Of a stretch of 30,223 bases of DNA, positions 1-8,050 are shown piece by piece. Source of the stretch: JAJTFW01 sp964534995. GTDB taxonomy: Bacteria; Bacteroidota; Bacteroidia; AKYH767-A; OLB10. Made by a program: the position numbers and the translations under genes. The first letter of the stretch is position 1, and the number at the start of each line of letters is the position of its first letter. The stretch spans positions 1-30,223 of the forward strand of contig CAZHSC010000043.1 of the NCBI GenBank assembly GCA_964534995.1. The letters are read 5' to 3'. Below the pieces are notes generated by a model that was not told the origin of the DNA, searched no databases, and saw only the letters and a program-made list of their open reading frames with translations.

Positions 1-578
1 AACATGACCTGCTGGCTTGTGCCCTGGCTACCTGCGGCGAAGAGCGGGGTATTGCCTGTATCATCGGCACAGGAAGTAACTCCTGCTGGTTTGATGGCAG
101 GAAGGTGCATGAAAAAAATTATGGACTGGGATATATCCTGGGTGATGAAGGAAGTGGTTCCTATTTTGGAAAGAAACTGTTGACATATTATTTATACGGT
201 AAGTTACCGCCTGCTATCGCTGAAGATTTCAGTGCAATGTACCAACTCGATAAAGATAAAATCATAGACAGAGTGTATAAACAACCTGATGCAAACGTTT
301 GGCTGGCTTCGTTTACCAGGTTCCTTTCCAGACACTATGATCATCCTTATATTAAAAATCTGATTCTTCAGGGTATGCGCGATTTCGCAGATCTCTATGT
401 TTGCGATTACCCGGATTATAAAAGTGTGAAAGTGCATTTTGTAGGTTCACTGGCTTCCATTTTCAGTAGCGAACTTCAGGAAGTGGCCATTGAAAAAGGC
501 TTCCGGATTGGGAAAATTATCAAACAACCAATTGATGACCTGATGCAGTATTTTATCAGTCATCCGGATGCCTGCTGA
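1..578 (+). CDS. BadF/BadG-type N-acetylglucosamine kinase, 3' part
   Basis: Partial gene. The reading frame is open from base 3 and its start lies before the window. The family is the BadF/BadG/BcrA/BcrD ATPase group of the actin-like ATPase fold; Bacteroidota members of this length are usually annotated as cytosolic N-acetylglucosamine kinases that make GlcNAc-6-phosphate from GlcNAc and ATP. Visible signatures are the glycine-rich IIGTGSNSCW segment near base 60, the GLGYILGDEGSGSYFGKK segment at about 120-175 (phosphate binding and sugar site), and a C-terminal VGSLASIF motif near base 440 that belongs to the second ATPase half. The end is complete with a TGA stop. It converges on coaD. 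The exact substrate cannot be fixed from the fragment. Confidence 0.85.
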   Translation, partial: HDLLACALATCGEERGIACIIGTGSNSCWFDGRKVHEKNYGLGYILGDEGSGSYFGKKLLTYYLYGKLPPAIAEDFSAMYQLDKDKIIDRVYKQPDANVWLASFTRFLSRHYDHPYIKNLILQGMRDFADLYVCDYPDYKSVKVHFVGSLASIFSSELQEVAIEKGFRIGKIIKQPIDDLMQYFISHPDAC

Positions 579-592
579 TTTTTTCAGAATAC

Positions 593-616
593 CTGAAGTA
601 AGGGGTACTACTTCAG
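593..616 (+). terminator. Possible terminator after the kinase gene
   Basis: A perfect 8-bp inverted repeat (CTGAAGTA / TACTTCAG) with an 8-base loop is followed on the + strand by TTTT. It starts 15 bases after the kinase stop, and its second arm lies over the coaD stop codon. The U-tract is on the + side only, so it would serve the kinase gene. Confidence 0.45.
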
Positions 617-1069
617 TTTTACACCGTCGGCAACGAAGGGCTGCGCATTGCCTCCGTTTCTTATAATATCCCTGACAATGGTTGAAGATACCGGTGCGTA
701 CTGTGGAGATGATAAAATAAAGATGGTTTCAATCCCTCTTTCAAGATAGTGATTCATCTGTGCAATCGCTCTTTCAAATTCAAAATCGGCCGAAGTCCTG
801 AGCCCCCTCAGGATAAAACGGGCATGTACCTTCTTGCAATAATCTACCGTAAGTCCACTGTATGACCGGACTTCCACCTGCATGAAATCCGAAAAACTGT
901 CTTCAATCCATTGCACCCTGTCCTTTAAAGGAAACATATATTGTTTGCTGGTATTGTTTCCGACACCGATAATGATTTTGTCAAATAAGTCCAGCGACCT
1001 GGTGATTACATCCACATGGCCAATGGTGATAGGGTCAAAACTTCCAGGGAATAAGGCAATTCTTGACAT
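608..1069 (-). CDS. coaD: Phosphopantetheine adenylyltransferase
   Basis: CoaD transfers AMP from ATP to 4'-phosphopantetheine, giving dephospho-CoA, the fourth step of coenzyme A synthesis in the cytosol. The 153-residue protein has the usual family length of about 160. The nucleotidyltransferase signature is complete: GSFDPITIGH at residues 9-18 (T/HxGH motif), RGLRTSADFEFE at 88-99 with the substrate-binding arginines, and SSTIVRD at 128-134 (the ISSTxxR motif). It is the last gene of a leftward group DUF3822-rsmD-coaD, 30 bases after rsmD, an order common in Bacteroidota. The ATG start is followed at once by the first beta strand, as expected. Confidence 0.97.
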   Translation of the reverse strand: MSRIALFPGSFDPITIGHVDVITRSLDLFDKIIIGVGNNTSKQYMFPLKDRVQWIEDSFSDFMQVEVRSYSGLTVDYCKKVHARFILRGLRTSADFEFERAIAQMNHYLERGIETIFILSSPQYAPVSSTIVRDIIRNGGNAQPFVADGVKLK

Positions 1070-1099
1070 AATCCGGCTTTACTTAACGAAGATATATTT

Positions 1100-1657
1100 T
1101 TATTTAATATCTGATAGTGGTTCCTCTTTGAAAAATGAAAATGAAACATTCCCGTACTTCCTTGTTTCCGTATAATGGGGCAGGGAAGAAAGATCAGCGG
1201 AACTGATATGTTCAATGATCAGTAGCCCATTTTTATGGAGGAGGTTCCTTGAAAATACGATATCAGGAAGTTCAACGGATGGGGTGGATGCAAAAGGAGC
1301 ATCCGCAAAAATGACATCAAAAGTTTTATCAGTTTTCTTGAGCCAGTTTATCGCATCCGCCTGTACTGTGAATATACCCGGTGCAGCCTTTAACGAGGTC
1401 AGGTTACTGTTAATAAACCGGATACACCCCGGATTGTGGTCAACAGCTACCACGTTTTCACAACCCCTCGAGAGTAATTCATAGGTAATACTTCCGGTTC
1501 CGGCATATAGGTCAGCCACTGTAAGTTTCTTGAAATTGTAACGGCTGGCCAGAATGTTAAACAATCCCGTTTTCGCATAGTCGGTGGTGGGCCTAACCGG
1601 CAGGGAAGGTGGAGCGGATATTTGTCGCCCCTTGTATATCCCGCTTATAATACGCAC
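1100..1657 (-). CDS. rsmD: 16S rRNA (guanine(966)-N(2))-methyltransferase RsmD
   Basis: RsmD methylates N2 of G966 of 16S rRNA using S-adenosylmethionine. The 185-residue protein is of family length. It opens with RIISGIYKGRQI, followed by VRPTTDYAKTGLFNIL (residues 21-36), the characteristic RsmD N-terminus. The SAM-binding glycine loop is ADLYAGTGSI (48-57) and the acidic strand end is AVDHN (71-75). One oddity is seen: the catalytic (D/N)PP(Y/F) motif reads D-A-P-F at residues 119-122, with alanine for the first proline. The start overlaps the end of the DUF3822 gene by 13 bases, so the two are translationally coupled. Family assignment is firm; full activity is less sure because of the changed motif. 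Confidence 0.93.
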   Translation of the reverse strand: MRIISGIYKGRQISAPPSLPVRPTTDYAKTGLFNILASRYNFKKLTVADLYAGTGSITYELLSRGCENVVAVDHNPGCIRFINSNLTSLKAAPGIFTVQADAINWLKKTDKTFDVIFADAPFASTPSVELPDIVFSRNLLHKNGLLIIEHISSADLSSLPHYTETRKYGNVSFSFFKEEPLSDIK

Positions 1658-2538
1658 AGATATTGATGATAAAGTCCGGCATACTGATGTGAGGAAAGTC
1701 GGTCGAAACCATAGCTGTAATCCAGCAATTCCGGCCGTTCGCCCAACTTGATATTCCGGATGTATTTATGTGCTAACATCCAGTGCGATGATGTCTTTTC
1801 AATTTCTCCGTAAAAAATAACCGTATCCTGATCGGGATTAATTTGTAACTGTTCCATAGTAAACAGGAGGTAGTACATCAGGTCTTCAGAAGTTTGATAA
1901 TGGAAGCTGTTGTATAATTTTAAATCCCCGCCCTGGGTAATGCAAATATCAATGTCCTCAGATCTGACCAGGACAGAAACCTTGGGGCTGTTGTCAAGTT
2001 TATACAGGCGAATAAGGTATTCTATGAATCCACTGCCCGCAAAAAACAGGGAGGCTTCATTAAAATGGGAGCCGGTTTCTTTTAATAAATCTTCAGATAC
2101 AGCATACACCAGGTGTGCATTTGCTGATCGAATGGCATCTGCATAATACCGGTGTTCTTCTTTAACATTACAGGTCAGACTTACAATTTCTTTTAATTGC
2201 TCTTTTGAGAATAAAGGGTCAGGAACAAGGCTGAAGAGCGAACTGTACACGGATAATATTACCTGCCTCGGCTGAAGATCCTTTAATAGCTCATCTTCTT
2301 CCATTAATTGACTGAAGAAACCTGTTTTATATTCATCAGCGGTAAAAGGATTGTTTGATCCCGTGAGACGGAAATCCTTAAGCACCACCGCTTTTTGCCT
2401 TTGCCGGTCAATGACCAGATAACTGATGCTATTACGGTCAAACAACAGTAACAACAAAGTGTCACCCGCCATTCCCTGCGTAAACGATTCGTCAACGATC
2501 CTTGTTTTAACCGTGTACTGAAAACCTGCCTGTATCAT
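1645..2538 (-). CDS. DUF3822 family protein
   Basis: A 297-residue protein of the DUF3822 family, found in Bacteroidota beside rsmD and coaD; its function is unknown. I see no signal peptide and no membrane segment. The fold may be a divergent actin-like ATPase (inference from blocks such as LVIDRQRQKAVVLKDF and FFAGSGFIEYLIRL), but I see no clear nucleotide motif. The frame stays open upstream to 2694, but I prefer the ATG at 2538. The residues ahead of it would overlap the start of the divergent helicase gene and read as low-complexity sequence, and a -7-like TACCTTTG lies just upstream at 2545-2552. If that promoter is real, the mRNA has almost no leader. The 3' end overlaps rsmD. Confidence 0.8.
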   Translation of the reverse strand: MIQAGFQYTVKTRIVDESFTQGMAGDTLLLLLFDRNSISYLVIDRQRQKAVVLKDFRLTGSNNPFTADEYKTGFFSQLMEEDELLKDLQPRQVILSVYSSLFSLVPDPLFSKEQLKEIVSLTCNVKEEHRYYADAIRSANAHLVYAVSEDLLKETGSHFNEASLFFAGSGFIEYLIRLYKLDNSPKVSVLVRSEDIDICITQGGDLKLYNSFHYQTSEDLMYYLLFTMEQLQINPDQDTVIFYGEIEKTSSHWMLAHKYIRNIKLGERPELLDYSYGFDRLSSHQYAGLYHQYLCVL

Positions 2539-2544
2539 GCAATA

Positions 2545-2552
2545 CAAAGGTA
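2545..2552 (-). promoter_or_regulatory. Candidate -7 promoter element (TACCTTTG) for DUF3822-rsmD-coaD
   Basis: On the minus strand TACCTTTG matches the Bacteroidota -7 consensus TAnnTTTG and ends 7 bases before the ATG at 2538. No good -33 TTTG is visible at 19-21 bp. The transcript would be leaderless or nearly so. Confidence 0.4.
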
Positions 2553-2670
2553 GGGAATCTTTTGAAAATGATATCTTTGACTCAGAAACAAAGCCTTGAA
2601 ATTTGCCGGTGTATTTTAATAAAGCCACTGGAATTGAAGAGGAACTGGGATATTTGAATTTCGTTTTAAG

Positions 2671-4095
2671 GTGATCAGGGAAAATATTGCGCAAAAGGTC
2701 CAGGCAAAATTAAAAGGACTTATCAAGTTTACACCAACTGCCGGACAGGAGGTATTCATAAGGAAGTTTTCACAATTCGCTTCAGATGACCAGCCCGGGA
2801 TTTTTTTGCTTAAGGGATACGCCGGTACCGGTAAAACAACCATGATGGCTGCCCTGACATCTGCATTTTCCAACATTGTTCTCCTGGCCCCAACAGGTCG
2901 TGCTGCGAAAGTGCTTTCTTCCTATACCGGGAGGCCAGCCTTTACCATCCATAAACATTTATACCGTCCGGCAACCGCTCATGATGGCCGTGTATTCTTG
3001 CGACTTATGGAAAATATTTACCAGAAAACACTTTTTATTGTGGACGAAGCTTCGATGATTCCGGATGCTTCCATAGATGATGCTTCCGCCGTATTTCCGG
3101 GTGTAAACCTGCTCAATGACCTGATACGATATGTGTTTAGCAATCCTTCGTGCAGGTTGATGTTGGTAGGTGATACCGCGCAATTACCCCCTGTACATTT
3201 CGATTACAGCCCGGCCCTGGATGCAGATCACCTGAGAGCGAGGTATGGTAAAATGGTAATGAACACCGAATTGACGGAGGTGGTTCGTCAACAGGATCAG
3301 AGTGAAATACTTCTGAATGCTACTGCCATACGGAATGTTATTATTGGGGAGAACTTCAAGTGTCTGCCGCTCTTAATGGAAAGAGGAGCGGTACAAAGGA
3401 TGAATCCTCAGGAGTTGCCCGAAAGCATGATCGATTTTTATAAGAATTATGGAAAAGATAATGTGATGATAATTACCCGTTCAAACAGGTCATCTATTCA
3501 ATATAACCGTGTAATAAGATTTCAGACCCTTTGGATGGACGATGAAATCGGAGGTGGGGATAGCCTGATGGTGGTAAAGAACAATTATTTCTGGCTTCCT
3601 GATGGTCATCCGGCGGGTTTCATTGCCAATGGTGAGGTAGTGGAAGTAGTGAAGGTATATAGTTTTACTGACAGACACGGCTTCCGCTTTGCCATGGCCA
3701 GTCTTCGCTTTCCTGAGTATCCTGATGAGCCGGCTGTCGAAGCGATGATCATGCTGGATACGCTGAGCAGTGAAGCGGCTTCTCTTCCTTCAAACGAACA
3801 ACAGCGTCTCTTTGAGGCATTGCACCTTTCCTACATGGAAGAAGAACCGGATAAAAAACGAAGGATTGCTTTGGTTAAGAAGGATCCCTACTATAATGCA
3901 TTGCAGGTTAAGTTTGCATATGCGGTTACCTGTCATAAAGCGCAGGGTGGTCAATGGCCTGTGGTAGTGGTAGATCAGGGATATCTGACAGAGGAAATGA
4001 TGGATAAATCATATTTTCGATGGCTGTACACTGCATTCACCCGCGCTACAGAAAAATTATTTCTTCTGAATTTTGATGATAAGTTTTTCAAATAA
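2671..4095 (+). CDS. RecD-like superfamily 1 DNA helicase (AAA_30 / UvrD_C_2)
   Basis: A 474-residue SF1 helicase related to RecD/Dda, a single-chain form common in Bacteroidota; probably a 5'-3' DNA helicase in repair or replication restart. Visible motifs: Walker A GYAGTGKTT (residues 49-57), motif Ia LLAPTGRAAK (71-80), Walker B LFIVDEASM (121-129), motif III LVGDTAQLPPV (165-175), an SH3-like insert, motif V AVTCHKAQGGQW (418-429) and motif VI LYTAFTRA (452-459). The start is GTG at 2671. No in-frame ATG lies between the upstream stop at 2635 and the Walker A region, so GTG is the only reasonable choice. It is transcribed divergently from DUF3822. There is no RecB- or RecC-like neighbour, so it is not a RecBCD subunit. 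Confidence 0.93.
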   Translation: MIRENIAQKVQAKLKGLIKFTPTAGQEVFIRKFSQFASDDQPGIFLLKGYAGTGKTTMMAALTSAFSNIVLLAPTGRAAKVLSSYTGRPAFTIHKHLYRPATAHDGRVFLRLMENIYQKTLFIVDEASMIPDASIDDASAVFPGVNLLNDLIRYVFSNPSCRLMLVGDTAQLPPVHFDYSPALDADHLRARYGKMVMNTELTEVVRQQDQSEILLNATAIRNVIIGENFKCLPLLMERGAVQRMNPQELPESMIDFYKNYGKDNVMIITRSNRSSIQYNRVIRFQTLWMDDEIGGGDSLMVVKNNYFWLPDGHPAGFIANGEVVEVVKVYSFTDRHGFRFAMASLRFPEYPDEPAVEAMIMLDTLSSEAASLPSNEQQRLFEALHLSYMEEEPDKKRRIALVKKDPYYNALQVKFAYAVTCHKAQGGQWPVVVVDQGYLTEEMMDKSYFRWLYTAFTRATEKLFLLNFDDKFFK

Positions 4096-4099
4096 TTGA

Positions 4100-4107
4100 T
4101 AATTTTG
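4100..4107 (+). promoter_or_regulatory. Possible -7 element upstream of tRNA-Val
   Basis: TAATTTTG fits the TAnnTTTG consensus and sits 87 bases before the mature tRNA 5' end, just after the helicase stop. No convincing -33 element accompanies it, so this is tentative. Confidence 0.25.
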
Positions 4108-4194
4108 AATGCTGAAGCCATCATTCGCTTTCTTTCCTCAACCAGGAAAAAATTGCCGTATTAAAGATTACTGAAAGCTGTCAGTAAATAAATT

Positions 4195-4269
4195 GTGTCA
4201 TTAGCTCAGTTGGTTCAGAGCATTACCTTGACAGGGTAGGGGTCACTGGTTCGAATCCAGTATGACACA
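4195..4269 (+). tRNA. tRNA-Val (anticodon GAC)
   Basis: A full cloverleaf can be drawn. The acceptor stem is GTGTCAT / ATGACAC (7 perfect pairs). The D stem is GCTC / GAGC with loop AGTTGGTTCA. The anticodon stem is TTACC / GGTAG (one T-G pair) with loop TTGACAG, giving anticodon GAC. The variable loop is GGGTC, and the T stem is ACTGG / CCAGT with loop TTCGAAT. The discriminator is A, and the CCA end is not encoded. It reads GUC and GUU valine codons. It stands alone between the helicase gene and the opposite-strand cco operon. Confidence 0.95.
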
Positions 4270-4275
4270 CAAAAT

Positions 4276-4296
4276 AATAATGTTGAATACATTATT
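4276..4296. terminator. AT-rich hairpin between tRNA-Val and the cco operon end
   Basis: An 8-bp perfect inverted repeat (AATAATGT / ACATTATT) with a 5-base loop covers the stop codon of the SafE/TauE gene. On the minus strand it is followed by ATTTTG. It could be a weak bidirectional terminator for the converging units, but the stem has little GC. Confidence 0.3.
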
Positions 4297-4999
4297 CACT
4301 TTTCACTTCCACACTTTTCATGTGATCCGGATGGCAACAGGATTGAGATTCTTCTTTTAAAAGGGTGCCTCGGTGTATCAGAAATATTGCAAGCGCAATG
4401 GCGACAACAGGAGAAAGCCTGTTAATTATGTTCCTTGCTTTAATGGAAATGAAAGTTCCTGACATGGCCAGTACAAACATGATGGGAATGGTGCCTGTTC
4501 CAAATAAAAACATATAAGCGGCCCCTTCCAGCGGACTCTTTGTGGTTGCAGCACCCGCAAGTGCCAGGTAAACAAAGCCACAGGGCAGAATTCCATTTAC
4601 CAGTCCAATAGTGAACAGTGAACCAAACGAATGTTTCTTCATGAGCATTCCGAAAACCTTTTTTAACCCGAACGAAACGCCTGCCAGACGCTGGTTTATT
4701 TTACCCTGAATTTTCTTGTTGGTGAAGATCACCATCACCAGGATCAGGATACCACTTACAATACTAAGGTCGCTTTGCCAGCCGCGGATTGAAAAAGTTC
4801 TTCCCAGCATACCCGCAGCAAGTCCCAGCAGGGAATAGGTTACCACCCTTCCAACATTATAAGCCAATCGTCCGGCAGCCAGCCGTAATATACCTCCCTC
4901 GCCTGAAGGTAAAGCCAAAGCCAACGGGCCGCACATCCCTGCACAATGAAAACTTCCGAGGAAACCAACTGTGAACGCTGTCCAGAAAAATAACTCCAT
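4292..4999 (-). CDS. SafE/TauE-like (DsbD_2 type) membrane protein, likely copper handling for cbb3 oxidase
   Basis: A 235-residue polytopic inner-membrane protein of the group annotated as sulfite exporter TauE/SafE or cytochrome c biogenesis transmembrane region (DsbD_2). Seen: the N-terminal GSFHCAGMCGPLALALP motif with the CxxxC cysteines (residues 15-31), a second GILPCGFVY motif in the middle, about six hydrophobic helices, and a hydrophilic tail rich in Cys and His (SQSCCHPDHM). Members in this position, last in the cco operon after fixG/fixH, are associated with oxidase assembly and probably pass copper or thiol electrons; that role is inferred from context and the metal-ligand residues. 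True sulfite export is unlikely here. The ATG overlaps the fixH stop by one base (TAATG), which implies coupling. Confidence 0.85.
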   Translation of the reverse strand: MELFFWTAFTVGFLGSFHCAGMCGPLALALPSGEGGILRLAAGRLAYNVGRVVTYSLLGLAAGMLGRTFSIRGWQSDLSIVSGILILVMVIFTNKKIQGKINQRLAGVSFGLKKVFGMLMKKHSFGSLFTIGLVNGILPCGFVYLALAGAATTKSPLEGAAYMFLFGTGTIPIMFVLAMSGTFISIKARNIINRLSPVVAIALAIFLIHRGTLLKEESQSCCHPDHMKSVEVKSE

Positions 5000-5436
5000 T
5001 ATTGAATATATACCTTTTCCTCCTGGTAAAGAGGGGTTGTCCCGGCTTCCCAGGTGGTTTGTATCTTCCAGTAGCCTTTAACAAGTTTATCAACCGGAAT
5101 GCTTTGCTTGCCGTTTAATGGTTGTACAGGCACAGTAAAGTCAAGTTTTGAATTATCAGGTTTGAAAAACAAAATTTCTCCCTTGATTTTATCCTCTTTC
5201 ATCGGCGGATACATGATGTCAATACAATCAGAGCTTTCATTGTAACTGATAGTTAAGGAATATCCGCTTTTTTCAATGTTGCCGGAACGGTCAATCTGAT
5301 CCTGAAATTTTAATTCACGCTCATAATAGTCAGGAGTTACAAGGTCTATATTTTCCTGTGTGCATTTGTAAACAAGAAATAAAATGCCGGCAATGAAACC
5401 GGTATAAAGAAACAGTATTTTATATCCCCAGTTCAT
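4999..5436 (-). CDS. fixH: FixH/CcoH family cbb3 oxidase assembly protein
   Basis: A 145-residue membrane-anchored protein needed for cbb3 oxidase assembly or stability in other bacteria. One N-terminal transmembrane helix (about residues 6-24, LFLYTGFIAGILFLVYKC) is followed by the family signature DLVTPDYYERELKFQDQIDR (about 31-50) and a periplasmic beta-sandwich domain. It lies 5 bases after ccoG and overlaps the SafE/TauE start by one base, matching the fixG-fixH order of rhizobial fixGHIS. The ATPase FixI/CcoI and FixS/CcoS are also present in the window, so the assembly set is complete but rearranged. Confidence 0.92.
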   Translation of the reverse strand: MNWGYKILFLYTGFIAGILFLVYKCTQENIDLVTPDYYERELKFQDQIDRSGNIEKSGYSLTISYNESSDCIDIMYPPMKEDKIKGEILFFKPDNSKLDFTVPVQPLNGKQSIPVDKLVKGYWKIQTTWEAGTTPLYQEEKVYIQ

Positions 5437-5441
5437 AATTG

Positions 5442-6854
5442 TTAATTGGTAGGTCCAATGAAATTGGTGGTGGTTTCATCAACAACTCTTCCATTGGATA
5501 ATATTTGAATGCGCACTTCTGTTTTTGTGTTTTTAATATCCCGGGTATTAAGAATTGCAAAGAATTCTCCTTCAGCTATGTCTTGCTCCTTCAGATTTGT
5601 AATCCCATTTCCTACCCATTTTATTTCTCCTACCGGCGAAACGATTTTGATCTCAATGGGGAGGTCTTCAAAGGTTTTGTTGATTACTTTGATATTATAC
5701 AGGTTACTGACTTTGTTTTCACCCTGTTTCTGAAATAACATACCGGGGGTCCTTAAAATGGTGGATTCCACGTCGGTTCGGAGTGCCAGGAGCGTGATGA
5801 GTACGCCAAGGAGGATGGTTAATACCACCGAATAACCAATAATCCGTGATGTAACCCTGAACTTCTTACCCGAATTGATAGCCTCCTCACTGGTATACCG
5901 TATTAAACCTCTCGGTTTGTTGATCCTGTCCATGATAGAATCACAGGCATCAATACATGCAGTACAGTTCACACACTCCATTTGAGTGCCGTTTCTGATG
6001 TCAATTCCGGTCGGACATACCTGTACGCATTGATGGCAGTCAATGCAATCACCGATTTTCCGCTCTTCACCTTTGTGAATTTTACCTCTTGGTTCACCGC
6101 GCTTGTAATCGTATGCGATAACTACTGAGTTTTTATCAAGCAATACCCCCTGCAAACGCCCGTAGGGGCAAACCACAATACATGCCTGTTCCCTGAATTT
6201 TGTGTAAACGCCGTAAAAAACGGAAGTGAAAATTACCAGGGATATTAGAGTACCTTTATTTTCAGTAGGGCCTTCCGTAATCATTTTGCTCAGTTCATCA
6301 ATACCGATCAGATAAGCAAGGAAGGTGTTGGCAATGAGAAACGACAGAATAAAGAAAATACTGTTTTTCAAAAGTTTTTTTCTGAGTTTACGGGGATTGG
6401 GTGCTTCCGCATTGAGGGCTTTTTGCTGCATATAGTCCCCCTCAATAAGGTATTCAATTTTGCGGAATACCATTTCCATAAATATGGTTTGTGGACATGC
6501 CCAACCGCACCATAAGCGTCCAAACAATACTGTAAAGAGTATGATAAATACTACAAAAGTCAGCATGGCCAGTACAAATAAATAAAAATCCTGTGGCCAG
6601 AATGCAATGCCGAAAATGATAAATTTCCTTTCCAGTATGTTGAATAACATTAGGGGATGGCCGTTGAACTTCAAAAAAGGCCCGGCAAACATCACCCCAA
6701 GTAAAATAAAACTCAGAATGGTCCTTCGGTCATAATGTATTCCGGAAGGCTTCTTGGGATAAATCCAGTTTCGTTTCCCCTCTTTGGAAATCGTGGCTAC
6801 ACTATCCCTGAAACTTCCTTCCGGATCAAAAGAATGATACTTTTCCTGACTCAT
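5442..6854 (-). CDS. ccoG: Cytochrome c oxidase accessory protein CcoG (FixG/RdxA)
   Basis: CcoG is an inner-membrane iron-sulfur protein that reduces Cu(II) to Cu(I) for cbb3 oxidase metallation. The 470-residue protein has the usual length. In order: an N-terminal cytosolic part, membrane helices around residues 45-65 and 88-112, the WCGWACPQ motif (115-122), further helices around 165-185 and 203-216, a conserved ACIVVCPYGRLQ block (224-235), then two 4Fe-4S ferredoxin clusters with C270, C273, C276, C280 and C294, C297, C300, C304. A helix near 335-357 leads to an immunoglobulin-like C-terminal domain. It begins 3 bases after ccoP and ends 5 bases before fixH, within the cco operon. Confidence 0.96.
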   Translation of the reverse strand: MSQEKYHSFDPEGSFRDSVATISKEGKRNWIYPKKPSGIHYDRRTILSFILLGVMFAGPFLKFNGHPLMLFNILERKFIIFGIAFWPQDFYLFVLAMLTFVVFIILFTVLFGRLWCGWACPQTIFMEMVFRKIEYLIEGDYMQQKALNAEAPNPRKLRKKLLKNSIFFILSFLIANTFLAYLIGIDELSKMITEGPTENKGTLISLVIFTSVFYGVYTKFREQACIVVCPYGRLQGVLLDKNSVVIAYDYKRGEPRGKIHKGEERKIGDCIDCHQCVQVCPTGIDIRNGTQMECVNCTACIDACDSIMDRINKPRGLIRYTSEEAINSGKKFRVTSRIIGYSVVLTILLGVLITLLALRTDVESTILRTPGMLFQKQGENKVSNLYNIKVINKTFEDLPIEIKIVSPVGEIKWVGNGITNLKEQDIAEGEFFAILNTRDIKNTKTEVRIQILSNGRVVDETTTNFIGPTN

Positions 6855-6857
6855 GAA

Positions 6858-7853
6858 CTAGTTGGATGCGCCCGATGTCAACGCTGTGGCACCTGTACTG
6901 TCTGCTTGAGCGGCACTGCTGTCGGTAGTAACTGCCGGGCTACTTCCGCTATCGCTCCATTTTTCGCCTTCAGGTGCTTTGCCATTTGCGGGCTTTGAGC
7001 CCTGTAAGGTAAGAATATAACTCGATACTTCCCTGATTTGCTTTGGGCTTAACTGACTCTTCCATGAAATCATACCTTTGGCAGTTACACCTTCACTAAC
7101 CGTATTGAAAATGTTTTTTATTCCTCCTCCGTGAATCCAGAATTCATCGGTCAGATTGGGACCTACCGTCCCTTCACCGCCCTGTCCATGGCAGGCAACG
7201 CAGTTTTTAATAAAGATATCTTTACCAGCTCCAAGTCCTTCGGGAGTGTTAAGGGCAGTAACGTTTTCTGCGGAAATAAAATCTGCCATTTTTGCCTGGC
7301 GTTCCTTCAATGCCTGTTCGGCCATTGCAACTTCTGTATCGTACTCCGCAGCCTGCAATTGTCCGGTATCGATAACATGAAAATGAATCAGATAGATTAC
7401 CGCCCAAATGATAGTAATATAGAACCCCCATACCCACCAGGGAGGCAGACTATTATCAAGTTCTTTTATGCCATCATAGTCGTGATCCAGCATCACATCC
7501 GCCTCCTTTTCTACTGGTACGGCTTTGGTGAGTATGTCGCGGTCAAACCTTGTCCAGAAAGAAGGTGTATTCAACTCTTCGTAAGCCATTTTCTCCTTTT
7601 TTGTTTCAAGCGCTCTCTTTTTATCCTCAGGTAACATGCCATAGGCCAGCATCCTGATGGTCCTTGTTAATGAAATAATGGCTATAAACATGATAATAAA
7701 TACAAACGCAATCAGATAAAAACTGGGATCAAATAATATCGTAGGTACAGTTGGGTTTGCATCTGCGGCTTTCGATCCATCTTGCGCAAGTACTGAGGAA
7801 GAAATTATGCTGATAATTCCTGTCAGGAGTATAGATATTTTATGGCGGTTCAT
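6858..7853 (-). CDS. ccoP: cbb3-type cytochrome c oxidase subunit III, single-haem form
   Basis: The membrane-anchored c-type cytochrome subunit that carries electrons to the CcoN core. It has an N-terminal signal-like segment (residues 6-23, ending VLAQ), a transmembrane helix at about 43-64, a charged loop, a second helix PPWWVWGFYITIIWAVIYLI (137-156, the CcoP N-terminal motif), and one cytochrome c domain with CVACH at 218-222 and a likely axial methionine at M261. Proteobacterial CcoP has two haems; here there is only one CxxCH, as in other Bacteroidota. The C-terminal tail is low-complexity (Ser/Ala/Thr). It lies 8 bases after the ccoQ stop. Confidence 0.94.
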   Translation of the reverse strand: MNRHKISILLTGIISIISSSVLAQDGSKAADANPTVPTILFDPSFYLIAFVFIIMFIAIISLTRTIRMLAYGMLPEDKKRALETKKEKMAYEELNTPSFWTRFDRDILTKAVPVEKEADVMLDHDYDGIKELDNSLPPWWVWGFYITIIWAVIYLIHFHVIDTGQLQAAEYDTEVAMAEQALKERQAKMADFISAENVTALNTPEGLGAGKDIFIKNCVACHGQGGEGTVGPNLTDEFWIHGGGIKNIFNTVSEGVTAKGMISWKSQLSPKQIREVSSYILTLQGSKPANGKAPEGEKWSDSGSSPAVTTDSSAAQADSTGATALTSGASN

Positions 7854-7861
7854 ACGTTTGT

Positions 7862-8038
7862 TTATTCGTGGTTTGAATCGTTATTCTGTAAGGGTAATTG
7901 ACTCAGCATTTGAAAATGCTTTTTGTCTGATTTTATCAGGTAACTGATTAATACTGTAAAAAACAGGAAGAATATTATCAGGGATATAACAGGATAAATA
8001 CTTACCCCGGCTATACTTTCTAAATATTGACGGTACAT
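7862..8038 (-). CDS. ccoQ: CcoQ-like small subunit of cbb3 oxidase (58 aa)
   Basis: A short gene of 58 codons between ccoNO and ccoP. The product starts MYRQYLESIAGVSIYP, then has one transmembrane helix (about residues 15-35, VISLIIFFLFFTVLISYLI), followed by a positively charged and then polar tail. Length, topology and position between ccoNO and ccoP are those of CcoQ/FixQ, which stabilises the complex. Sequence similarity to proteobacterial CcoQ is slight, so the call rests on position and topology. It starts with ATG 12 bases after the ccoNO stop and ends 8 bases before ccoP, which supports it being translated. Confidence 0.85.
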   Translation of the reverse strand: MYRQYLESIAGVSIYPVISLIIFFLFFTVLISYLIKSDKKHFQMLSQLPLQNNDSNHE

Positions 8039-8050
8039 AGGTTCTGTCTT

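Noticed and set aside
882..1175. A + strand open frame opposite coaD and rsmD
   Set aside because: It lies antisense to two complete conserved genes and shows no family-like sequence.
2539..2694. N-terminal extension of DUF3822 to 2694
   Set aside because: It would overlap the divergent helicase start, reads as low-complexity sequence, and places the candidate promoter inside the gene.
4101..4175. A 21-codon frame (MLKPS...) between the helicase and tRNA-Val
   Set aside because: Too short, no motif and no spacing evidence; more likely the tRNA leader region.
7131..7634. A long + strand open frame opposite ccoP
   Set aside because: A shadow of ccoP: the opposite strand has the signal, helices and CxxCH of CcoP, while this frame is rich in Cys and Phe with no motif.
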